Shown in pieces: positions 36,985 to 47,421 of a stretch of 64,000 bases of DNA. The notes under the pieces were generated by a model. The model did no database searches, had not been told where the DNA came from, and saw nothing but the letters and a program-made list of their open reading frames with translations. This DNA comes from Acanthamoeba castellanii str. Neff (taxonomy: Eukaryota > Discosea > Longamoebia > Acanthamoebidae). Location: assembly GCF_000313135.1 (NCBI RefSeq), contig NW_004457260.1, positions 235,735 to 299,734 of the forward strand. Direction: 5' to 3'. Position 1 is the stretch's first letter. Each line of letters begins with the position of its first letter. Made by a program: the position numbers and the translations under genes.

Positions 36985-37152
36985 GAAGGAAAGACTATCT
37001 TCACCGAGGTCTTCCCACTCATAGACGAAGTGCATAGTGACTGCGAGGAGGACTTCTACCTCGAGTCGCCCTTCCAGCGCAACCTGGAGCCCTGGGACCC
37101 GCGCGAGGTGTCGCCTCACGTAGAGGACTCCCAAGCCGAGGCCAAGGCGCCC
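36985..37152 (+). other. Possible orphan exon or exon remnant
   Basis: After a good acceptor (GAACAG) a frame opens with EGKTIFTEVFPLIDEVHSDC and then DFYLESPFQRNLEPWDPRE, ending in TGA. Amino acid use looks like real coding sequence. No upstream exon in matching phase was found, and the MAPEG reading frame closes before it. It may be an alternative 3' exon or the end of a lost gene. Confidence 0.3.
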
Positions 37153-37274
37153 TTCATCTCGTGACAAATTGATGCCTCGTCTTCAACCTGATGACGAACG
37201 CGTGGTCTCGTTGATGAGCGTCACGCTGTTCCACATTGGCTACGGTCTGGCCTTGCCTTAGGCCACACACGACA

Positions 37275-37800
37275 CACACGCAGGAGAGGGCGAGCGGAGA
37301 CGGCAGAGGCCTACAGGCGAATGGAGGACACCTAAAGCGCTTTCTCGGCGTCTGTGGCGAAGCTGCCTGCATGCCCTTCGCTGCGGTGGTGTGCGCCACC
37401 AAGGTCGATCTCGCCGGCGAGGTTCGCATGCAAGCGATGCCCGCACAACGCCTTGAGCTCTATGCGCGTAGCTTCTAAGAGATCTGACGCGCACCACCGC
37501 ATGCGCCGGCGACCCACACAGGAAGTGAAGGAGCTGCGGGACGCCGTTCACCTGAAGTTGCGGGTCGCACAGATGCCCATGTTCAACTGGTACCAAGACG
37601 CACGGGCGACAACGATCGGCACCAATGCCCTGCAGCCCTCTGATTGTTACACCGCCCTGAAGCAGCTCCTGTGGTGCGCCCCCAGCCCCGAACCGCGGCC
37701 GGGCGCCACTCCACATGGCCAAGCCCTCTCCTTCATCCAGTCTTGTACAATGTCGTACAGTTCCCCCACATTTGAGATCACCCGGCGAAGACGAAGCTGC
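37275..37800 (+). pseudogene. Broken 3' fragment of an F-box/GTPase-type gene (copy A)
   Basis: Reads AYRRMED, a stop caused by loss of one base (CCTAAAG where copy B has CCTATAAG), then FLGVCGEAACMPFAAVVCAT and KVDLAGE. This is the G4 region ([NT]KxD) of a small GTPase, homologous to the last exon at 63772-63902. A possible downstream exon reads EVKELRDAVHLKLR then FNWYQDARATTIGTN. No P-loop or switch regions are present. Confidence 0.6.
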
Positions 37801-38623
37801 GCAGCTTGACCTCCTCGAGCATGCGTCCCTCCTCCAGTGCGTCGATCTGGTCGTGCGGCCGACTGACCAGGTCCTGGGTGAGCGCAGCCGAGAGGAATTC
37901 GAGGAACTCCTCGGCCGCCACCGTCACGCCGATCCGGTGCGGCCCGGCCTCATCCAGCACGAACGTCGAAAATCCCGCCCTGTAATTTACACATTTGGCA
38001 GCAAATGAATAAAACAAATAACTATAATGAAAAAGAAAACGAGTTGTATTTTATTTTATTTTATTATCACAATACAAAAAAATAGATAATAAAATGGGTG
38101 GAGTGGCGTACCATTCGTGGATCATGAGGTGTCCTCGTGCATACTTGACGAACCGATCTACAAGCGCACACGCACGACCGCAACACGCACACACCCAACC
38201 GCACACACCGAGAGCACGCACCCGATCAGCCAACCGAACATTTTTTTTTTTGGGTGCTGAGGGCGCGAGCTGGACGCGGTCCGCACCGGGGTAGATGGCT
38301 TCGGCGACGGTGAGGGCGTCGTGCGGGCACGTTCCGCGTACATCGCGGAAGAAGATGCCGCTCCGGTAGTACAGCCATGTCTTGAGCAGCCGCCCGACCA
38401 CCTCGCTCTCCGGCGGCGCCGTCGCCTGTTCGCAGACATGAGTGTCGTGTCGTGTCGTGTCGTGTCGTGTCGTGTCGTGTCGTGTCGTGTCGTGTCGTGT
38501 CGTGCGAAACGAGGCCTGCTGACGTGGTACGTACGTGCATGAGCGCGAGGCAGGGGTCGCCGGTCCACCAGAGCTTGTTGGTGACGGCGTCGTTGATGAC
38601 GTCGATTCGAAGGCCCTCGGTGC
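37775..38623 (-). pseudogene. Truncated second copy of nucleoside hydrolase 3' half
   Basis: Matches the 3' exons of the hydrolase at 39297-40143: INDAVTNKLWWTGDP, LLKTWLYYRSGIFF, RFVKYARGHLMIHEWYA, TFVLDEAGPHRIGVTVAAEE. The 5' part is missing because the copy stops at the assembly gap. It may be a true partial duplicate or an assembly artefact. Confidence 0.75.
38443..38503. repeat. GTGTC pentanucleotide microsatellite
   Basis: About a dozen GTGTC units in the intron of hydrolase copy A; copy B has about nine at 39980-40024. The length difference helps to distinguish the two units. Confidence 0.9.
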
Positions 38624-38646
38624 NNNNNNNNNNNNNNNNNNNNNNN
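38624..38646. other. Assembly gap (23 N)
   Basis: A run of N between repeat unit A and unit B. The true size and content are unknown. Confidence 1.
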
Positions 38647-38679
38647 CGACCCACACGACCCACACGACACACACACACA

Positions 38680-40143
38680 CACACACACGAGGAGAGTGGG
38701 ACAAGCGGAGACGGCAGAGGCCTACAGGCGAATGGAGTACACCTATAAGCGCTTTCACGGCATCTGTGGCGAAGCTGCCTGCGTGCCCTTCGCTGCGGTG
38801 GTGTGCGCCAAGGTCGATCTCGCCGGCGAGGTTCGCATGCAAGCGATGCCCGCACAACGCCTTGAGCTCTATGCGCGTCGCTTCTAAGAGATCTGACGCG
38901 CACCACCGCATGCGCCGGCGACTCACACAGGAAGTTCACCTGAAGTTGCGATGCCCATGTTCAACTGGTACCAAGACGCACGGGCGACAACGATCGGCAC
39001 CAATGCCGTGCAGCCCTCTGATTGGGACACCGCCCTGAAGCAGCTCCTGTGGTGCGCCCCCAGCCCCCCCGAACCGCGGCCGGGCATCCCTCACCTCTCT
39101 TTCGGCATTCAGTTGCATGTATCCTTTGCATGGGGGCGACCTGTACATGCTGCGTGTGGCATGAGCAAGGCATCCTGCTGCACTATGACATCAAGCCAGG
39201 CTGCGCCTCCCAGCAGCTCCACGCCACTCCACATGGCCAAGCCCTCTCCTTCATCCAGTCTTGTACAATGTGCCGTACAGTTCCCCACATTGGAGATCAC
39301 CCGGCGAAGACGAAGCTGCGCAGCTTGACCTCCTCGAGCATGCGTCCCTCCTCCAGTGCGTCGATCTGGTCGTGCGGCCGACTGACCAGGTCCTGGGTGA
39401 GCGCAGCCGAGAGGAATTCGAGGAACTCCTCGGCCGCCACCGTCACGCCGATCCGGTGCGGCCCGGCCTCATCCAGCACGAACGTCGAAAATCCCGCCCT
39501 GTAATTTATAGACACATTTGCAGCAAATGAATCAAACAAATAACTAAATATGAAAAAGAAAACGAGTTGTATTTTATTTTATTTTATTATCACAATACAA
39601 AAAATAGATAATAAAATGGATGGAGTGGCGTACCATTCGTGGATCATGAGGTGTCCTCGTGCATACTTGACGAACCGATCTACAAGCGCACACGCACGAC
39701 CGCAACACAACACGCACACACCCAACCGCACACGCCGAGAGCACGCACCCGATCAGCCAACCGAACATTTTTTTTTGGGTGATGAGGGCGGAGGCTGGAC
39801 GCGGTCCGCACCGGGGTAGATGGCTTCGGCGACGGTGAGGGCGTCGTGCGGGCACGTTCCGCGTACATCGCGGAAGAAGATGCCGCTCCGGTAGTACAGC
39901 CATGTCTTGAGCAGCCGCCCGACCACCTCGCTCTCCGGCGGGGCGGTCGCCTGTTCGCCAGTTGTGTGCCGTGTGTGTCGCATGTCGTGTCGTGTCGTGT
40001 CGTGTCGTGTCGTGTCGTGTCGTGCGAAACGAGGCCTGCTGACGTGGTACGTACGTGCATGAGCGCGAGGCAGGGGTCGCCGGTCCACCAGAGCTTGTTG
40101 GTGACGGCGTCGTTGATGACGTCGATTCGAAGGCCCTCGGTGC
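38680..40143. repeat. Segmental repeat unit B (right of gap)
   Basis: Partner of unit A at 37262-38623. Here the minus-strand hydrolase exons continue into the complete gene, so unit B is the anchored copy. Confidence 0.9.
38690..39330 (+). pseudogene. 3' fragment of an F-box/GTPase-type gene (copy B)
   Basis: Reads AETAEAYRRMEYTYKRFHGI, CGEAACVPFAAVVCAKVDLA and GEVRMQAMPAQRLELYARRF before a stop. Against copy A it lacks one codon in the G4 motif (CAKVD instead of CATKVD), which would harm guanine recognition. The P-loop, G3 and F-box exons are absent. It overlaps the 3' flank of the convergent nucleoside hydrolase. Confidence 0.6.
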
Positions 40144-41948
40144 CGAACACGCGGGCGGCGGCCAGTGTGTCCGACGAGATGTTGTGGTTCGGGTAGTGGT
40201 GGTACACTAACAACACGAGCACATCAGCACATCAGCACACGACACACGCACAACCGCACACACGGCGCACGGCGCACGGCACACGGCACACGACGATCGA
40301 GGGGGAGGGAACTGACCGTGTCCGGGCTCGAAGGGGTCGGTGGGCGACTTGAAGGGGAAGTCCTCGGTTTGGGCCTCTTTCATGCGATGGCCCATGCCCA
40401 TGTACACCAGCCGCTGCAAGAACACCCACGCACGCAGACATCACTGTTCAGCTCCTTGCGTGTCGTGCGTTGTGTGTCGTGTGTGTCGTGTGTCGTTGGC
40501 TGTGTGTGTCGCACGCACCATGTTGGTGGCGATGCCCGGATCCAGCGCCAGAGCCTCGGCGATGTTGGTGAGTGCGCCCAGCCCGATTACCACCACCTGC
40601 ACGGGAACGTTTGGGCCATGACGTCAGCAGAACTTGGAGCCCGATGAGCTTTTCGATTGCGGGGAGATAGCCTGCTGTACCGGCCGGGGGTGGTGCTCGC
40701 GGACCGTGCTGGCGATGAACCGCGCGGCGTTGCCCTTCTTTGCGGCCTTCTTGTCGCCTGTTTTTTCCTATCGAACATTAGTGAACACAGCGCACACAAC
40801 GCACACAGGGCACACAACGCACACAACACAGGAAAAGCAATCACTGTGACGCTGTACCGCATTCTTTCTTCTGGGCGGCCATCATCTGATCGATCTCGTC
40901 GAGCGGGAACAGGCCCATCCCCTCCGTTCCCGTGTGCCACACGTCTCGGTGCGTCCTGGACCCGAGGCACCACCAGCCACCACCAGCCCGATCGCTCTTG
41001 TTAGCTCAGATTGTGTCGCACACGCACGCGCACCACCACCGCACGCGCACTCATGCACACACCCGAGTTCGACGCCGTGACCGGCGATCACAGGAATTCG
41101 CGGCGGATCTGACGGCGGCTTTGGCTGGTGTTCTTTGGCTTCCTCGCCCGCTTCCGCTTCGTCGTCTTCGTGTTCGTTCTTTTCGCTTTTGCTTTCGTTC
41201 TTTTCGACTTCGCCGACCTCGTCAGGTACCCGTGTGGACTGGCCGCGCTCGTAGGCAGTGACGATTTCCTGTGCTACCCGGGCTCGCACCTGCTCACCGC
41301 ACACGCACGACCCCACATCGCACACGCACCGCACACGCACGACCGCACGCGCACCACAAATGTGAGTGCGATGGCAAAAAGAATTGGTTTGATCAAAACA
41401 CTCGAGCACCTGGGTGTAGCCGTAGGTGGTGGTAATGCCCAGCAGCTCCACGTCCTCCTTGGGCAAGTGCAGCAGCATCAGCAGCGCCAACGCGTCGTCC
41501 ACTACCCACACGCACGCCCGCACTCGGTAAGTGTGTCGCACGCATCACCACCGCACACAAGGAGCACACAACACACTTCATACCATCAGTGCCGATGTCA
41601 GTGTCGAAGATGACGCGCACGGGTCCCTCGTTTTCCTGCACTTCAGCCGAGGCGGCCTCCTTGGCGGCCTTCACCGCCTCGAGCCACCCCTCGAGCACGC
41701 CCTTCTCCTCCTGGGTTCCCAATTTAAATTGAAAAAAGGTTATTCCTGATTTTCAATTTAAATATAAATATAATCATAAATAGAAATAGAAATATTAATA
41801 GAAAAGAGGAAGAAGGTACGGGGGAGACTTCGAGGCGTTCGGTGCGGTAGGGCATCTTGCGGTGGGCGTGCCGGTAGACGTGGCCGTCCCCACTCACTCC
41901 ACCCCCTTGCCCGCCGCCCTTGCCCTTCTTGGAGGAGTTCTGGCCCAT
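39297..41948 (-). CDS. Inosine/uridine-type nucleoside hydrolase with N-myristoylation signal
   Basis: About ten exons. ATG 41948 gives MGQNSSKKGKG, a strong N-myristoylation consensus (MGxxxS/T) with a polybasic stretch, on its own first exon. The hydrolase signature DTDIGTDVDDALALL is split by an intron after GTD. Further blocks: LLGITTTYG, IPVIAGHGVELG, FPLDEIDQMMA, VVVIGLGALTNIAEAL, RLVYMGMGHRM, INDAVTNKLWWTGDPCLALM, HEWYATPP. The DTDxGxDDA cluster binds Ca2+, and the family splits the N-glycosidic bond of nucleosides for purine salvage. The C-terminus (VDFEEFLEFL-like AEEFLEFLSAAL) and the stop at 39297 are clear. Membrane attachment is inferred from the N-terminus. Confidence 0.85.
41722..41763. 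repeat. 14-bp inverted repeat in hydrolase intron
   Basis: ATTTAAATTGAAAA at 41722-41735 is mirrored by its reverse complement at 41750-41763, with a 14-base loop, inside the intron between the myristoylation exon and the rest of the gene. Confidence 0.8.
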
Positions 41949-42092
41949 GATGACCCACTTGATGAGAATAAAAATTATTGTTGTAATTCACACAACTCAG
42001 TGTAAGTGCTGGTTAGGCGAATAAGGTTTGTACAAATCAGAGAATAATAAATAAAACCCAAAAGCTGCAACTCAGTGCTCAGCAGCGCATCA

Positions 42093-44071
42093 TCAGCAGC
42101 GGTAGGAGGTGGTCCGGTCGGAGGCGACCACGACCACCTCTTCCGCCTCCGCCTCGGGGTCCGAGTCGGAGTGGTAGGTGGCGGGGGACGAGGGGTTGGA
42201 GTAGAACCAGAGCCGTGGCCGGGCGTGGTAGTGCTGCATGCGGTGCGCCAGCGTGGGCAGCGTCTTCTCCGATGGCCCCAAGATGTGTTGAATCCACGGA
42301 TAGTCTATCAATTTGCCAAAGCCAATTTGTTGTCAGTCGTGTTTCTGTGTGTGTTGTGTGTGTGTGTGTGTGTTGTGTGTGTGTGTGTTGTGTGTTGTGT
42401 GTGGTTTCTCGGAAACGCACCCTCTCGTCGTTCGGCGTAGAGGTTGAAGCTGTAGACCTTCTTGCCGAACTCTTGTGCGATGGCGAGGGCCTTCTCCGTC
42501 ACTCCGACCGAGAACGACGTTCCCACAAAAATCTGTCAACACACACATAGCACCACGCGAGAGCCCACTGAACTCAATACAACAGAAGATGACAGCATGA
42601 AGACGACATGGCGGGTCAGGCAAGCAAGGTACCAGCACGTCTGAGTCGTGAAACCACTCGTCGACGCGGTCCCATTGGTAAAATTGGTGCGAGCCGTACT
42701 GCTCATCGAACAGCAGCGCCTGCGGCAGCACCGCCTCGTCACACGACGGGCAAATGGGTGCCTGGCCGTAGTGAAGAAGAGAAAAGGTTAGCGTTGTGTG
42801 TCGTGTGTCGTGTCGGGTGGCGTGTGTGTTGTATGTCGTACCTCGGTGAGCATGAGATTGCCGGCATCCATGCATGTTCCCTCTTTCGCGTAGTCCTCCA
42901 GATCGATGTCGTCTATGGACTCATCATAGGCGTAACTGCAGTCGTCTGTAATACTGCGCACATATTTTTATTATCGATAATAATTAGAAAATGGAAGTAG
43001 GAATTAGCCAATGAACGGATTGGTTTGAGAGCAGGCCAGACAGACAGCGTGCGAAGGAAGCATACCATTTGTACATTCCGAGTCGTCCGTGGACCTCGAT
43101 AAGTTTGTGTGGGCAGAGCGCCGTCTGTAAGTGTAATCGATCGATGTTCTGTGTTCTGTGTGTCGTGTCGTGGTAATGTTGCATGCTTTTAGTGCACTGC
43201 CAGCTGCACGCTCGGCAGCGTTTCGCCGCATGCACCGAAGATTGAATAATACTAATAATACTAATAATATTAATAATAAAGAAGAAATAAAAATAACAAT
43301 CTTGGTTTGCTCTATGCCAGTGGAGTGAAAGAAGAGGTGGACAATGGCTTTGTCCCTCCCGCTGAGCACTGCCGTGCGCTGCAGCTGGCAACGTTTACAA
43401 CAACGGCGCATGGAAAAGGAATGCAGGATCGCGTACATGACTTTCGCGTTGCACATCTGCGAGATGGCAGCGATCGCGTAGTGGCCTGCGTTGGGCTGCG
43501 CCTTGAAGTACTCGGGCTTCTGGTGTGTTCGCAGCCAAAACTTGTTGTACCTGCATGGCACCAAGTCACAACATCATTGTTTATATTTATTAGTCTTATT
43601 TATTATTTGTATTTATTACTTGGAAATCTGTGTTGTGATTGAAAAGGCCAGGCGAGGTGAAGAAGATAGATCAAGAGAAAGAAGAAGAAAGGGTGAGTAC
43701 CACAGAGTGGGATTCTTCTTGAATTTGGACCGAGTGCCCCAGCTCATCACGAAATTGGTCCACACGGCCGTGCTCGTGCCTCGGTACGGCGCGATACCGC
43801 TGGCAGCGCTTAGCCTGTGCACAAATCGCTGTCAGCACGTTGCCTTCATGCAGGTACTACACGAGAGAAATCGATCACAGGCCAAAAGCGATGAAAAATC
43901 TCGCTTTGTAGGAAGATGTTTTGGCCACAGCCTGCACCAACAAAGAATAAACGGGCATTGACGAGGCAAAGCGTACCCAGCACCAGTAATGAACAGAGGC
44001 ACCTCGCCGTTGCACAGATCGGCCACCAAATTATCCATTTCGCGATCTCGCGGCCGTGTTGAAGAGCCCAT
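42093..44071 (-). CDS. Divergent sirtuin (SIR2-like) with N-myristoylation-like start
   Basis: About seven exons. ATG 44071 opens MGSSTRPRDREMDNLVADL, then PLFITGAG joined across an intron to LSAASGIAPYRG, the GAG-x-S...GIP-x-FRG NAD-binding motif. Next: FKAQPNAGHYAIAAI (the AxPNxxHxAI block), IEVHGRLGMYKW with the catalytic His, APICPSCDEAVLPQALLFDE and SDVLVFVGTSFSVGVTEKAL. Only one clear CxxC zinc pair is seen (CPSC); the first pair near HG is not evident. The C-terminal 70 residues are acidic (SDSDPEAEAEE). By family it is an NAD-dependent protein deacylase. MGSS suggests lipid attachment and a cytoplasmic membrane site. It is the head-to-head neighbour of the gene at 44338. Confidence 0.8.
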
Positions 44072-44337
44072 CCTGAACCTCCTTCGGGGTCCTTTCTCTA
44101 CTGCTCGTTGGACAAGCGCAGCAGCGAGCCAGCCCCACCCCAAGCACGATCCAAGAGAACAGTTAGGTCTCTACGCAGTTTCCGCTGCTCCTTCTGCTTT
44201 ACTCAACCCCGCCTTTTCCTTGAACCCTTTTCCTTCTTTCCTTCGATTTCTCTGTAAACAGAAATAAAATCAGAAACAGCACTACTTCCTTTGCTTTCGA
44301 AGGCAGTTCGTCGGTCAAGCCTTGATGGACCTACACT
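44072..44337. promoter_or_regulatory. Divergent promoter region, sirtuin / helical-repeat gene
   Basis: 266 bases between outward start codons; both promoters must lie here. No TATA box is seen. Confidence 0.4.
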
Positions 44338-47257
44338 ATGGTAAGTGGCTGATCCGCATGTGCGCCAATGAGCACGATTCTGCCCCCTGGCTTCCGCGCC
44401 TTCGTGCCATCCTCGTACGTTCTTGCTTGTTTTTTTTTTTACAATGTTGTTTTTAGTGATAACAATAAAATACAATATTTCTTGGCGAACAGGAGAGCAC
44501 AAAGAGCCCGGATGTGCTCAAGGTGGCGTTGCTCCTGCATTTGGCGTCCAAGAGTCGCTTCACCCACGCGGTAGTCGCCACGTCGCTCGTGGAGGGCGTC
44601 GTCAAGCCGGCGACCACGAGCGACAAGGTCCGCGCATGCGCCATCTTTGCCGTGGCGGAGACGACCCCAAGAGGAGATGTGAAGACAATGCTGCTCGGCC
44701 TTAACGGTTCGCAGCTGCGCCACCTTCGCCCTCTTTCGCTCTACTGCCGCCATGTCTCACAGTAAACCTTTCGTGTGTGTGCGGTGGTGCTTGTGCGTGC
44801 GCGTGTCGTCTTGGGGCGAAGAGGGATCATTGCCGTTCGGATTGCTCGCGCACACGACGTTGGCGTGGGCCACCCTTCACCACCTCGGCGACGAGGCGCC
44901 ACGTGCAGCACTCGGTCACGCTGTGTATGCGCTGGCCCATGACGCTGAGGTCATGTCCGCCTGGCACGTGTGTGAAGGTGCCCTGGATCTGGGCAACGAC
45001 CCAGCGCACAGGAGCCTTAGCGGTAAGGCCGATACCACTTCGCCCGGCCTGGACCCTTCCACATTATGCCAGGTACACACACAACACACACAACACACAC
45101 GACACGACACGGCACACACGGCACACACGACCGCACACGACACGACACGCACCAATCCAGAGGAGCACGCAACACGCAGCGCAACAAGCGAACCCAATAG
45201 TGAATTGAGACTAACTGATCTCAACTTTGCGAAGATGCTCTACAAAGAGATTAGGAAGCAGTTGACGTCCACCAAACTCAAGCAGCACCTGGTGGCATTG
45301 TTGATGGACCACCTTGGGCAGGTCACCACCGACCACCAAGCCATGTATGCACACTAGTCGCTTCCAGCTCCATCGCCACCACCCCGTACCTGCAACAACC
45401 AACACACACCAACCCAGCCAACGATTAGTCAGGTGTCTGCTGGACACCATTGTGCCGGGCTCGTTTGCCGAAGGCACAGTGCGACAGGAGGTAGAGCGGG
45501 ACTGCCCTGACGCGCTGGGCGTGCTGCGGCGGTTGGCCGACGAGCCGCAGTTCGACCACCTGTGGCGCTGGCTTGAGTACCACCCTCACCACCCCATCCC
45601 ATTGTGGTAGTCGTGGCTCACCATCGCGTGCGGCAAGCAGGCAACAAGACTCAGAGTCATGGGACACCAAGGGGCTGCCGCTCACCGCGCGGGCAGACCT
45701 CCAGCGGTTCCTCGATGCGCCCCTGCCCGCCCACTGGTTCGCCGGCAAATGGTACACACCACCATGTACCGTGTGCCATTTATTAATGATATTTGTTTTG
45801 ATATATATTTCTCATTTATTTTATACAAATAAAAATATATCAACTACTAGGATGCCGGATCTGGCTGGGCTCGACGACGAGGACTGGAGAATCACAGTTC
45901 CGTGCGGATTCGTGTGGCCCCAGGTCATCAGGAACCTTGCATCGCGGGTTGGCTCCGTACAAGAGGAAGCGACCGGGCAGCTGGCATTGGTTGCGGAACT
46001 AGGTCAGCCCGCGAGGCGGCTGGCCATCAAGTGGGTGGCCACCCGCCTGCTCCCGTTCAAGCGGGTCATCAACAAGGCCTCGATCTTAGAGCACTTCCTC
46101 ATTACCGCCGTTTCCAGTCTCACCGCCTACGAGTACCAGGTGGCCGGTTTCCACCGAAAGTTCGCCTGCGACGGATATGGTGACGTGGTTCGTTTACTAC
46201 CACACACACCGATATCTCTCACTCTCTCTCTCTCTCAGACCAACACCACGCCACACAACAAACACAGGCTATGCACATAGACGAATACCTAGGGCTGGTG
46301 CGCGATGATGACGAAGATGAAAGTGCGCGCATCATGGCGCTGCACCTCATTGCCGTACGTGCTCCGGCTCCTTCGTTTCCTCCGGCCGGTTCATTGTTCT
46401 GTAACCACACGCACACGGGCCTGTACAGATGTACCCCGATTTGTGGCGGGTCACCATGCCTCACGTGGAGGCGGTGTTCCACAACTCTGCGCGGGAGCGT
46501 TGCAACATAGCGCTGTGCACAACGGCCCTGTCAACCCTCTCCTTCATTGCACCCGTCCCGCTGGATTCATGGCCGGCAGCCAGCATCCAGGAAGAAGAGA
46601 GGGAGCACGTGTGGCGTGTGATCGAGCTGCTGGGATCGTTCTTGCCCCCACTCCCTGGTACTCGATCAAGCTCTTCAACCCAAGCTGACCTCTCATTTCA
46701 TCTCATTTCTTCTTCTCTTCGTTCTTTGTTTTTCATTCTTCGTCTTCGTTCTTTGTTGAACATGTGTAGGTCATGTCATGCCCCTGCGAGATATGGCAGC
46801 CACAGCGTTGGCTGAACATCAGACCAACGGCGCCGTGGACCATAGCGGGGATGATCTCCCTGAGGAACTACGCTCTCTTGTGGCCCGCAAGGCAGACAAA
46901 GCAGCCTACAGCCACCTTCAGGTTTCTGCTATCCGCTTGGCGCTGCCATTTTGTCTTTGTTTGACTCATCTTGGTGTGCAGTGGTGTGCGGCTCTGGGCA
47001 CATGCAGGCTCCTTCTCCGTGCGCGTGGCCTTGCAGGCCACGACTTTGACGCCCGCTGTGCATCCCCTGACATTCACACACTTGCAAGCACAGAAATTGA
47101 GCTGGGGCTGGGTGAATGGCTACCAAGACGCATCAAGCCCGTGCTGCTTGCCAGAGCCCTCCGTCCCCCAACCCTACTACCAGCACCACGGGGGCACCCT
47201 TTCGGGGCCAGGGACATGACAAGAGCCTACCTGCACATCTTCTTTGATCTTGATTAG
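44338..47257 (+). CDS. Orphan helical-repeat protein, second in window
   Basis: The best model has ATG 44338 immediately followed by a GTAAGT donor, joining in frame to ESTKSPDVLKVALLLHLASK at 44493. About eleven exons follow: TSLVEGVVKPATTSDKVRAC, LAHTTLAWATLHHLGDEAPR, HLVALLMDHLGQVTTDHQAM, WKYP-free WLEYHPHHPIPLW, WVATRLLPFKRVINKASILE, ARIMALHLIA, AALGTCRLLLRARGLAG. The product is alpha-helical and leucine-rich, alpha-solenoid-like, without a catalytic motif. The last exon ends TAG at 47255-47257. Not recognisably homologous to the protein at 25673. A 48-base piece at one exon/intron border recurs at 53082. Function unknown. Confidence 0.55.
45043..45090. repeat. 48-bp block shared with 53082-53129 (copy 1)
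   Basis: Spans the end of an exon (PGLDPSTLCQ) and the start of the following intron (GTACACACAC). Identical over 48 bases to 53082-53129. Confidence 0.95.
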
Positions 47258-47421
47258 CTTCATGACTCTCAAAATAAAGTGCTTAGCTGTCCTTTGTGGA
47301 TTTGTGAACGCCATGGCCTTTGGTTGTAGTTGAAAAGTGGGAATAAAAAGAAAAAAATAGTGAATTATCGATAATAAAAGGGCCAAAAATAATTATGCAT
47401 TGCTCTTCTCTTTTGCCAGCA

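Larger units (their letters stand above)
37262..38623. repeat. Segmental repeat unit A (left of gap)
   Basis: About 1.36 kb nearly identical to 38680-40143. It holds a GTPase 3' fragment (plus) followed by the 3' half of the nucleoside hydrolase gene (minus). Differences are small indels, repeat-length changes and a roughly 140-base segment present only in unit B (about 39085-39224). Unit A ends exactly where the N-run begins. Confidence 0.9.

Noticed and set aside
44368..44416. Alternative first exon MSTILPPGFRAF for the second helical-repeat gene
   Set aside because: Its donor phase does not fit the following exon, whereas the ATG at 44338 followed by GTAAGT does.
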